From contig JAVBUZ010000090.1 of assembly GCA_031554725.1 (NCBI GenBank), positions 1 to 39,574 of the forward strand: 39,574 nucleotides of DNA, given 5' to 3'. The translations under genes were made by a program, and so were the position numbers. This document shows positions 32,512 to 39,574 of the stretch, in pieces; the first letter of the stretch is position 1; each line of letters opens with the position of its first letter. The notes under the pieces are model-generated. The model made no database searches. It saw nothing but the letters and a program-made list of their open reading frames with translations, and was not told where the DNA came from. Origin of the DNA: JAVBUZ01 sp031554725 (GTDB taxonomy: Bacteria > Bacillota > Clostridia > Lachnospirales > Lachnospiraceae).

Positions 32512-33474
32512 TTAAGACTTTTCAGGATACATCCATCCAGCATATTCCAAAATCGATTGGTTTTCTTGTCTTTTACCTGCTTGTATCATTTGTTTTCGAT
32601 ATTCCCTTGGGGGTATTTGCATTACTTTTATAAAGTACCTATTAAAACTGGAAATAGAATGAAAGCCAACACTTTCTGAAATATTAAGAATAGAATCTTC
32701 AGTGCTTCGGATTAGATTGCAAGCTTTTGTAATACGTATATTGTTTACATATTCAAGAGGAGAGGTTCCCATAATTTCATGAAATACACGGCGAAAATGG
32801 GTAGGGCTCCAATGACATAGGTCAGCAAGATCTTCCATAGAGAAGGGTTGCATATAATTGCTTTCTATGTAATCTAGTGCAGGTGAAATTACAAGCGAGT
32901 TTTCCGGAAAAAGTTCATCATCATTGTTTAGTATTTTTCCAGATTCAGATGTTTGTATGCGATATAGTTCAATATATAAGGAAAGTAAAAGTCCTCTGGC
33001 ACTTATTTGATAGCTGGGCTTTTGTTCCTCTAATTCTTTAATTATTTGCATTGCTAAAAAGTATATTTCTGGATATTCATTTTTTCCTAAAATAGGTTTA
33101 TAACCTCTAAATGCAAAAATAGAAAGATCGTGATTTTTCCAAGAGGCGGGTAAAAAGTTATGAAATAGTTCCTCGGGATCTAAAAAGATATAGGACCAAT
33201 GGCTTTCAGTACCAGGATTGGAATAAGTGGTATGAGGGACATTTCTGGGAATACAGGTTACGTCTCCGGCCTTAAAGGTAAAAGGTTCGCCATAAAATTC
33301 CATAGTACCACCATCGGTATGGCAAATACCAATTTCCAAGCAATTATGAAAATGTAATCTTCCACTAGGAATATCTGATATTTTCCAATAGTCACCCGAT
33401 AAAAGCAGTGCTGGGAAATGTGGAGAAAGATAATAATTTCGATATTCGGTTATTGCATTTTTTTGCTTAGCCAT
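32512..33474 (-). CDS. AraC-family transcriptional activator
   Basis: 320 residues. The N-terminal cupin domain (about 25-115, HFHNCLEIGICHTDGG, IPRNVPHTTYS) should bind a sugar; the C-terminal pair of helix-turn-helix motifs (about 205-305) ends with the AraC signature from ITKACNLIRS to FNRYFIKVMQIPPREYRKQM. It is divergent from the importer/GH105 operon and is the obvious regulator of it. AGGAAGGG precedes the ATG. It converges with the unknown gene at 31493; no clear terminator lies in the 14-nt gap. Confidence 0.93.
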   Translation of the reverse strand: MAKQKNAITEYRNYYLSPHFPALLLSGDYWKISDIPSGRLHFHNCLEIGICHTDGGTMEFYGEPFTFKAGDVTCIPRNVPHTTYSNPGTESHWSYIFLDPEELFHNFLPASWKNHDLSIFAFRGYKPILGKNEYPEIYFLAMQIIKELEEQKPSYQISARGLLLSLYIELYRIQTSESGKILNNDDELFPENSLVISPALDYIESNYMQPFSMEDLADLCHWSPTHFRRVFHEIMGTSPLEYVNNIRITKACNLIRSTEDSILNISESVGFHSISSFNRYFIKVMQIPPREYRKQMIQAGKRQENQSILEYAGWMYPEKS

Positions 33475-33523
33475 AAAAAAGCCCTTCCTAATAACAGTAG
33501 TATCAGTTTATACCATAATTTTA

Positions 33524-33538
33524 CTAAAAACAAACATT
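33524..33538. promoter_or_regulatory. Repeated element, copy 1 (near AraC promoter)
   Basis: CTAAAAACAAACATT. The 13 bases AAAAACAAACATT reappear inverted at 33701-33713. The site lies where the -35 of the AraC gene's own promoter would be, so autoregulation is plausible. Confidence 0.5.
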
Positions 33539-33680
33539 AAATAAAATAATAACAAGCAAAAATGATTTGTAATTTAGCGATAAGTGAAACGAACCAATAG
33601 TTAAATAAAAGACAAATTGTGCAAAATATACAAAGTGCACATGATAAAACTATTAAAACAATACAAAAGCATCATTCTGC

Positions 33681-33713
33681 CTAAAAACAATCATAGCATA
33701 AATGTTTGTTTTT
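33681..33713. promoter_or_regulatory. Repeated element, copies 2 and 3 as an imperfect palindrome
   Basis: CTAAAAACAATCAT (33681-33694) and AATGTTTGTTTTT (33701-33713) form an imperfect inverted pair about 50-80 bp upstream of the likely -10 of the importer operon. A fitting place for an AraC-type activator. Confidence 0.5.
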
Positions 33714-33825
33714 GCATAGTTTTTTTAGGTATATGATTAGAAATAGTCATTGGTTTGTATCATAATGTGAGTATGAAATAGAAAAGAATGAGCACGCAAA
33801 GTAAGCAGCAGTGGAGGATTAATGT

Positions 33826-34773
33826 ATGGCGAAGGAAAAAACAGGAACAGTAAGTGCCACATATAAGAAAAAACATTTTTTATATTTTCTCAGAAGAGAT
33901 TGGCAATTATATGTGCTTTTAGTTCTTCCATTTCTTTTTGTAATTGTTTTTAAATACCTACCATATAGCGGTTTGGTTATTGCCTTTAAGGATTATAAGG
34001 TTACAAAGGGCTTTTGGGATAGTAAGTGGGTAGGTTTCGATGTATTTGAAAAAGTATTTTCACATAGAAACTTTTTACCGGCACTAAAAAACACATTATT
34101 ACTCAATGTTTTGGATTTAGTTTTTGGCTTTCCAATGCCAATTATCTTAGCCCTATTACTAAATGAGATAAAGAATAAATACTTTAAGAAGTTTTCCCAG
34201 ACCTTATTATACTTACCACACTTCTTATCTTGGATTATTATTGGAGCTTTGGCATATCAGCTTTTTGGTTTAAACAGTGGTGTTATTAATAACCTAATTG
34301 AAGTGGCAGGAAATAATAGAATTCCTTTTTTACAAGAAGATACCTGGTGGCTTATCACTTATGTAATTATCGGGGTGTGGCAGACCATGGGATGGGGGAC
34401 CATCATATATCTGGCAGCAATTACATCTGTTAACTCTGAGCTTTACGAGGCCGCAAGAGTAGATGGTGCAGGAAGATGGAAGCAGTGCTTACACGTTACC
34501 CTTCCTTGCATTCGAAGCACAATCGTAGTCTTACTTATTATGAATCTTGGTAAGGTTATGGGCGGCTCCTTTGAACGAGTTGTAGCACTTTCTAATGTTA
34601 AAGCAACAGAATATACAACAACGATTCCGGTACTCATCTATCAGTGGGGTATTAGTCAAGGTAAATTTAGCGAATCAACAGCATTAGGTCTTTTCCAATC
34701 CGTTATTGGTTTGATTTTAGTATTAGGATCAGATTTTATAGCTAAGAGACTTGGTGAAGATGGATTAATATAG
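33826..34773 (+). CDS. ABC importer permease, LplB type
   Basis: 315 residues, six membrane segments, first one at about 31-51 (YVLLVLPFLFVIVFKYLPYSG). The KYLPYSGLVIAFKDY block is typical of LplB/YtcP permeases for oligosaccharides of plant walls. The EAA loop is ELYEAARVDGAGRWKQCLHVTLP (about 205-227). First gene of the operon; partner is the next gene, 10 nt away. Confidence 0.94.
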   Translation: MAKEKTGTVSATYKKKHFLYFLRRDWQLYVLLVLPFLFVIVFKYLPYSGLVIAFKDYKVTKGFWDSKWVGFDVFEKVFSHRNFLPALKNTLLLNVLDLVFGFPMPIILALLLNEIKNKYFKKFSQTLLYLPHFLSWIIIGALAYQLFGLNSGVINNLIEVAGNNRIPFLQEDTWWLITYVIIGVWQTMGWGTIIYLAAITSVNSELYEAARVDGAGRWKQCLHVTLPCIRSTIVVLLIMNLGKVMGGSFERVVALSNVKATEYTTTIPVLIYQWGISQGKFSESTALGLFQSVIGLILVLGSDFIAKRLGEDGLI

Positions 34774-34783
34774 GAGGTAAAAG

Positions 34784-35701
34784 ATGAGTCAACAGGCAGT
34801 CGTTTCCATAAACAAAAAACCATGGACAAAAACAAGAATAAAAAACTTATGCTTTGATACTTTATTTTACATCATTATAGCTGCTATAAGTTTAAGTTGT
34901 TTGCTACCCTTTATACATGTGTTTTCAAAGTCAATTAGTGATGAGGCTTTTGTAATAGCAAATAAGGTACTACTTTTACCAAAAGGATTTAGCTTAACGG
35001 CATATGATAAAATATTTGCAGATGCAAGTATCATGAGGTCTCTTTATGTAACAGTAGTTATGACACTATCATTTACCGCAATTGGTATGGTGCTTACGAT
35101 TTGCTCCGCCTATGTACTTTCTAGACAGCAATTAAAAGGAAGAAAGGTACTAACCTTCTTATTGATGGTTACCATGTACTTTTCGGCAGGCATTATTCCC
35201 GACTATATGGTAATGAGTCAGTTAAATATGTTAGATACCTGGTGGTGTCTGATTTTACCCCTTACCTTTAGTGCATATAACTTTTTAATTATGAAAAATT
35301 ATTTTCAAAATAGTATACCAGATAGCTTGGTAGAATCAGCTTTTATTGACGGAGCAACACACCTAAAGATTCTTACAAAAATTGTAATGCCTTTATCAAA
35401 ACCAATTTTGGCAACGATAGCTCTTTTCTTTGCTGTAGGTAGATGGAACGCTTATCAGGATGCATTATTTTATATCAAACAGAAACAAAATTTAAGACCA
35501 TTACAATTAAAGCTTTACTATTTAATTATTTCTGCAACAGAGTCTCTACAGGCAGAAGGTGGTGTGGTTGGTGTTATAACTAACCCTGAGGTAATTAAGG
35601 CGGCATGTGTTATATTTGCAACCCTGCCAATTATTGTTGTATATCCTTTCTTACAGAAATATTTCGTTCAGGGAACGATGATTGGGGCTGTAAAGGGATA
35701 A
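34784..35701 (+). CDS. ABC importer permease, LplC type
   Basis: 305 residues, six membrane segments. The HVFSKSISDEAFV block near the start and the EAA loop SLVESAFIDGATHLKILTKIVMP are typical of LplC-type permeases. AGGAGG precedes the ATG. It pairs with the LplB-type subunit; the binding protein follows after 78 nt, and no ATPase gene is present. Confidence 0.94.
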   Translation: MSQQAVVSINKKPWTKTRIKNLCFDTLFYIIIAAISLSCLLPFIHVFSKSISDEAFVIANKVLLLPKGFSLTAYDKIFADASIMRSLYVTVVMTLSFTAIGMVLTICSAYVLSRQQLKGRKVLTFLLMVTMYFSAGIIPDYMVMSQLNMLDTWWCLILPLTFSAYNFLIMKNYFQNSIPDSLVESAFIDGATHLKILTKIVMPLSKPILATIALFFAVGRWNAYQDALFYIKQKQNLRPLQLKLYYLIISATESLQAEGGVVGVITNPEVIKAACVIFATLPIIVVYPFLQKYFVQGTMIGAVKG

Positions 35702-35779
35702 GATATTTTTACTTGGTAGTTTCCCGCATAAGTGGGTACACATAAACTATATTTTCACATCAAAAGGAGGATACTAATT

Positions 35780-37438
35780 ATGAAGAAGAATACTCTTCAA
35801 AAGGTTTTAGCGATGACACTAGCAAGTGTTATGGTTATGGGGACATTAGCTGGCTGTGGAAAAACAGAAACACCAGCAAGCACAGGAACTAAAGAAAGCA
35901 AAAAAGAAGAATCAAAAGAACAATCAAAGACAGAAGATAACTCTGGATATGCAGACTACTCTAATGGATTTGATAAAAAGGTAACCATTCAGATTCCAGT
36001 TTACGATCGTGCATTTGAAGGCTGGAACGTAACAGACAATACCTATACACAATGGGTTCAGGCTGAATTTGGTGACAAATACAATGTAAACGTAGAATAC
36101 GTAGCAGTTGGACGTTCTACAGAAGTTGCAGATTTTATGCAGATGTTAGGTGCAGGTTCTGCTCCAAACATCATTATGCACTATGATATGCCACAGGCTG
36201 TTAACTACTACAGCGAAGGTGCAATGCAGAAATTAGATGTAAACGAAATTGCAAACTATGCTCCTACCTACTATGCAAATATGGGTAAAACAATTGATAC
36301 TTACGGCGAAATGGATGGAGATACATATTTCTTCTTTGCTGAAAGACCTACATACTACTACAACTGGGTAACCTTAATCAGACAGGACTGGATTGATAAG
36401 GTTGGCGGAAGCTTACCTAACTCTTTAGAAGAGTTAAATGCTTTAGCAGCAAGCTGGAAAGATGCTGGTTTAGGAACCTTAGGTGGAAGCTTATTAACAG
36501 GTGGATTCACATTTTACAATGGTTTCATCGGCTCAAGTGTAGATGCAAAAGAACATGCATTATATTCTGACTTAAACGTAGCACCATTTACATGGTCTGC
36601 AACAGAAGCATATTTGAAAAACTTAAACTATCAGTATAATAACAAATTAATTGATCCAGAATTCTACTTAAAAGATGAAGACGCTAAAACAAAAGCTGAT
36701 TTTATCGCAGGTAAAACTGGTACATATGCATTCTATATCACAAGTGGTACAGATGTTATCTCTAGCTTACTAGCAAATGATCCAAACGCAGAAGTTACTG
36801 TTCTAAATGCATATTCAGGTATTCCAGAAGGAAATAATCCTTACTACTATGAGTACCCACCTTATGGTATGATTATGGGTATCAATGCAGATTCTACAGA
36901 TGAAGAAAGAATTGCTGTATGGATGTTCCTAGAGTGGATGAGCCAGCCAGAAAACCTATTTAAATTCCAGAATGGTGTTGAAGGTGAATCTTACACATTA
37001 ACTGCAGAAGGACTTGCTACTCCAGTAGCTGATTACGCAGGCGAATGGAAACGTTCTAACAATAACAACAAAGACTACTGGTGTCTAGTTGTAGAAGCAG
37101 CTGTTTATGCTAGTGATGATTTAACATATCAAGCTCGTCTAAAAGATTTAGCTCCAGCAGGATATGAGCAGTTAATCGTAGATTCTAAAGCATCTACAGA
37201 TAAACAGGCAGCGTATGGTTTAATTAATGCAGCATACACAAAGACAATCCAGGCTTCTGCTGATAATGCAGGTGACTTAAAAGAACTATTCAAAGAGCTT
37301 TATGTAAAATGTGCAACATGTGCAGAGGGTGATTTTGATGCAACATATGCAAAGGCATGTGAAACATACCTAAAAGCTGGTTACCAGGCTATCTTAGATG
37401 AAAAAGAAGCATTATATGATGCAGGTTCTGTAAAATAG
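35780..37438 (+). CDS. Substrate-binding lipoprotein, LplA type
   Basis: 552 residues, typical of the large LplA-type binding proteins for oligosaccharides. A signal peptide ends in lipobox LAGC (about C26), followed by a Ser/Thr/Lys/Glu-rich linker. The start at 35780 has AAAGGAGG 9 nt upstream; the earlier ATG at 35732 lacks one. Aromatic-rich stretches (TYYYNWVTL, NPYYYEYPPYG) fit sugar stacking. Codon choice looks more biased than in neighbours (many GCA, GAA, TTA), as expected for a highly made protein. Likely ligand: unsaturated rhamnogalacturonan oligosaccharides, by context. Confidence 0.93.
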   Translation: MKKNTLQKVLAMTLASVMVMGTLAGCGKTETPASTGTKESKKEESKEQSKTEDNSGYADYSNGFDKKVTIQIPVYDRAFEGWNVTDNTYTQWVQAEFGDKYNVNVEYVAVGRSTEVADFMQMLGAGSAPNIIMHYDMPQAVNYYSEGAMQKLDVNEIANYAPTYYANMGKTIDTYGEMDGDTYFFFAERPTYYYNWVTLIRQDWIDKVGGSLPNSLEELNALAASWKDAGLGTLGGSLLTGGFTFYNGFIGSSVDAKEHALYSDLNVAPFTWSATEAYLKNLNYQYNNKLIDPEFYLKDEDAKTKADFIAGKTGTYAFYITSGTDVISSLLANDPNAEVTVLNAYSGIPEGNNPYYYEYPPYGMIMGINADSTDEERIAVWMFLEWMSQPENLFKFQNGVEGESYTLTAEGLATPVADYAGEWKRSNNNNKDYWCLVVEAAVYASDDLTYQARLKDLAPAGYEQLIVDSKASTDKQAAYGLINAAYTKTIQASADNAGDLKELFKELYVKCATCAEGDFDATYAKACETYLKAGYQAILDEKEALYDAGSVK

Positions 37439-37473
37439 GATGTTATAAAATAGCAATAGATGTAATCCCAGGG

Positions 37474-37497
37474 AGCCCCCCAATTTATTGGGGGGCT
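37474..37497 (+). other. Strong hairpin after the binding-protein gene
   Basis: AGCCCCCCAA and TTGGGGGGCT form a perfect 10-bp stem with a TTTA loop. No T-tract follows (ATCCTAAAAAATAGG), so it is more likely a 3' stabiliser or partial terminator that keeps binding-protein mRNA above that of the downstream enzymes. Confidence 0.7.
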
Positions 37498-37605
37498 ATC
37501 CTAAAAAATAGGTTATTTGTTTTCTTAAGGTAAAACAGGTTTCTAGCAGTTTTATTTTAAGAATGCAAGTAACAAACAGTATAGTTTTATATGGAGGATA
37601 TTGAA

Positions 37606-38658
37606 ATGATGAGGTTGGACTTTGACAGAAAACAAATTGAAGAGGTTGTAGATAGTATTGTACATAAAACCATGAATATGGATCTAACATGGGACTGGTC
37701 TTGTGGAGTAGCTTATTATGGAATTTGTGAGGCTTACGAAAAGACCAAAAAAGAAGAATATCTTACTCTATTAAAAGATAGAATAGACGAGCTTATTGAG
37801 CTGGGCTTACCAAAGGTGTGGACAGTAAATGCTTGTGCCATGGGACACTGTCTTGTTAGCCTGTATCAAGCTACAGGAGAAGAAAAATATTGGGATATTG
37901 TTATGAGTAAAATCAAATATATCCAGAAAGAAGCATTACGCTTTGGCGATAATGTATTACAGCATACAGTTTCAGCGAATAACGATTTCCCAGAACAAGC
38001 ATGGGCAGACACCCTATTTATGGCAGCATTTTTGTTACTAAGGGTTGGTGTTATTTTAAAAGATGAAGAAATGATAGAGGATGCTTTAAACCAGTGGTAT
38101 TGGCATATCAAATACTTACAGGATCCAAAAACAGGCTTCTACTATCATGGATATAATAATATTACCAGAGATCATATGTCAGGAATTTATTGGGCAAGGG
38201 CAAATGCATGGGCAGCATATACCATGTCTCAGGTAGGTGGCAGATTGCCAGAATGCTATTTATATCCCAAATACATGGATGTTGCTGGTTCTATCAATGA
38301 ACAACTAGCAATTTTAAAAACAGTTCAGACAGCAAATGGGCTTTGGAGAACAGTGTTAGATGATGAAGAGTCATATGAGGAAATATCAGCTTCGGCAGGT
38401 ATTGCAGCAGCAATGCTAGAAAGAGGAAATCCACTACATTCAAAATATATTAACAAAGCAATAAAGGGCTTACTCCAAAATGTAAGCGAGGATGGCAGAG
38501 TGCTAAATGTATCTGGCGGAACCGCAGTAATGAAGGATGTAGAAGGTTATCGTAATATTTCTAGAGACTGGACGCAAGGCTGGGGCCAAGGTCTTGCACT
38601 TGCATTTTTCTCCCTTTTATTAGTATCAGATGATATAGCAAAGGACGGTGCATTATAA
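37606..38658 (+). CDS. GH105 unsaturated rhamnogalacturonyl hydrolase (YteR/YesR-like)
   Basis: 350 residues, an alpha/alpha barrel enzyme. It removes the unsaturated galacturonic acid left at the non-reducing end by rhamnogalacturonan lyases. The catalytic Asp is D135 in EQAWADTLFMA; other family blocks are FYYHGYNN, YWARANAWAAYTM and the C-terminal SRDWTQGWGQG. There is no signal peptide, so it works in the cytoplasm on imported oligosaccharides. GGAGG lies 8 nt before the ATG at 37606; an ATG at 37591 would contain that site. The next gene starts 1 nt after its stop. Confidence 0.92.
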   Translation: MMRLDFDRKQIEEVVDSIVHKTMNMDLTWDWSCGVAYYGICEAYEKTKKEEYLTLLKDRIDELIELGLPKVWTVNACAMGHCLVSLYQATGEEKYWDIVMSKIKYIQKEALRFGDNVLQHTVSANNDFPEQAWADTLFMAAFLLLRVGVILKDEEMIEDALNQWYWHIKYLQDPKTGFYYHGYNNITRDHMSGIYWARANAWAAYTMSQVGGRLPECYLYPKYMDVAGSINEQLAILKTVQTANGLWRTVLDDEESYEEISASAGIAAAMLERGNPLHSKYINKAIKGLLQNVSEDGRVLNVSGGTAVMKDVEGYRNISRDWTQGWGQGLALAFFSLLLVSDDIAKDGAL

Positions 38659-38659
38659 A

Positions 38660-39574
38660 ATGTTTCGAAGGAATTTTCTGTTTGGAGTCGAGGTACCCAC
38701 AGCAAATGTTGTAAACGTGACAAAAGATGATTTATATCGTCCTGGCATGGGATACGGCTTTGTGGTGGAAAAAAATAGACGTGAGCAGGAACTTCTACAG
38801 ATACAAGAATTAAACGCAGCTTTTGATACGTTCTATTGGTATAGAGAAAAAAATTTAACAAAATTGGAACAGGATTATAGTGGATGCTTTATTGAGTCTG
38901 ATGGGCAAGTCCAGGCGTTGGCAAAAGAAGAAGGGGAAAATGGTAATTATGAGGTAAATAAAAGATACATTCCTCTTTCCTTCAAAATAGATGTTCCAAG
39001 GCAGGGAAATTATAAAGTAACGATTACCATTAAATCTGAAAAGGATATGAGAAACCTTCTTATATTTACGGGAAGAAGGAGACTTGCCTATAAGCAGGAA
39101 TTTTTAGCCGTAGGCGAAGAAATAAAAAAAGAATTTGTAGTAAATGTCTGTGATATTGTTCCAAGGGGAAAAGAGCGAATATATCAAGACAAGTCCATTG
39201 ATATAACAGTGCTTGCAGATAGACCATGTATTAGTCAGGTGCAAGTTGTAGATATAAATTGTCCTACTATATATATAGGAGGAGATTCGACACTTACAGA
39301 TCAAGGAGCGGATTATCCATATGCTCCAGGAACCAGCTACTCAGGCTGGGGACAGATGATAAGCGCTTTCATTAATAATAAATTGGCGGTCTCGAATCAT
39401 TCTCATTCGGGTCTGACGACAGATAGTTTTCGTAAAGAAGGGCACTATGCAGTAGTGTGTCAGTATAGTAAGCCAAGAGACTTCTTTATGTTTCAATTTG
39501 GCCATAACGACCAAAAGCTAGATGCTTTAAAAGCAGAAGACGGTTATCGAAACAACCTCATTAGATACATAGGG
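38660..39574 (+). CDS. SGNH-hydrolase, rhamnogalacturonan acetylesterase-like (cut by window edge)
   Basis: 305 codons are visible, open at the right edge. An N-terminal beta-rich domain (about 1-200) precedes the SGNH domain: block I GGDST (about 207-211) with the nucleophile Ser, and FGHND (about 281-285) for block III. The block V DxxH pair would lie beyond the edge. The combination matches rhamnogalacturonan acetylesterases (RhgT/YesT-like, CE12), which deacetylate pectin fragments. There is no signal peptide. It starts 1 nt after the GH105 stop with AAAGGA inside that gene. Confidence 0.85.
   Translation, partial: MFRRNFLFGVEVPTANVVNVTKDDLYRPGMGYGFVVEKNRREQELLQIQELNAAFDTFYWYREKNLTKLEQDYSGCFIESDGQVQALAKEEGENGNYEVNKRYIPLSFKIDVPRQGNYKVTITIKSEKDMRNLLIFTGRRRLAYKQEFLAVGEEIKKEFVVNVCDIVPRGKERIYQDKSIDITVLADRPCISQVQVVDINCPTIYIGGDSTLTDQGADYPYAPGTSYSGWGQMISAFINNKLAVSNHSHSGLTTDSFRKEGHYAVVCQYSKPRDFFMFQFGHNDQKLDALKAEDGYRNNLIRYIG

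Larger units (their letters stand above)
33475..33825. other. Control region between AraC gene and importer operon
   Basis: No gene. AT-rich. It holds three copies of an AAAAACAA-type element (see 33524-33538 and 33681-33713) and a weak plus-strand promoter: CATAAT at 33761-33766 without a matching -35, as expected when an activator is needed. A TATAAA at 33507-33512 on the minus strand may serve the AraC gene. GGAGG lies before the permease start at 33826. Confidence 0.55.

Noticed and set aside
33590..33606. Possible cre (catabolite repression) site TGAAACGAACCA
   Set aside because: It is one base short of the spacing in TGNAANCG, so it does not match the consensus.
38547..38861. 104-codon minus-strand frame across the GH105/esterase junction
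   Set aside because: It is antisense to two well-supported genes and has no start signals.

Overview
The window is low-GC, densely packed bacterial chromosome. Its gene types (mutS2, murG, luxS, dapL, PadR-linked ABC modules, LplABC-type importers without their own ATPase, strong AGGAGG ribosome binding sites) point to an anaerobic Clostridia member, most likely Lachnospiraceae; the family is an inference, and no rRNA or tRNA gene is present to confirm it. No phage, insertion sequence, CRISPR array or tRNA gene was found.

Left part (1-8854): a minus-strand chain TSCPD protein - murG - mutS2 - OmpR-type response regulator - sensor kinase (cut by the left edge) appears to run from one extended -10 promoter near 5055. 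Next come a small membrane protein of unknown function, pgi, and a TetR/short-chain dehydrogenase pair whose promoter carries a palindromic operator.

8882-13780: a plus-strand operon of a GpdQ-like metallophosphoesterase, a UgpB-like binding lipoprotein, two permeases and a CX5R phosphatase. It sits behind three TTTAC(A/C) hexamers spaced like a Pho box and ends at a clear terminator. I read it as a phosphate-starvation system that imports or salvages phosphate esters.

13789-16549: a SAM methyltransferase, a 53-residue hydrophilic protein, a coiled-coil protein built on a 21-bp tandem repeat, and a D-2-hydroxyacid dehydrogenase.

16530-21954: a PadR-controlled operon with a HAAS-SEDS (FtsW/RodA-like) membrane protein, an ABC ATPase, an ABC permease fused to an M1-type metallopeptidase, and a second permease. 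Its consensus promoter has an operator in the spacer and a mirror-image copy just downstream of the start site. This is the most unusual module here.

21955-24740: an orphan HicB-type antitoxin, a two-gene pair of unknown function behind a palindrome-bearing promoter, and a GtrA-family protein. 24751-27333: luxS - mtnN - dapL, which link S-adenosylhomocysteine recycling and AI-2 formation to a lysine/cell-wall aminotransferase. 27348-31390: a MarR-controlled heterodimeric ABC exporter with one degenerate ATP site. 31493-32497: an unrecognised protein.

32512-39574: an AraC regulator divergent from an LplB/LplC/LplA-type oligosaccharide importer, a GH105 unsaturated rhamnogalacturonyl hydrolase and an SGNH-type acetylesterase cut by the right edge. 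Together these look like a pectin rhamnogalacturonan-I use locus. Neither sugar-type importer in the window encodes an ATPase, so both probably share an MsmX-type ATPase encoded elsewhere.
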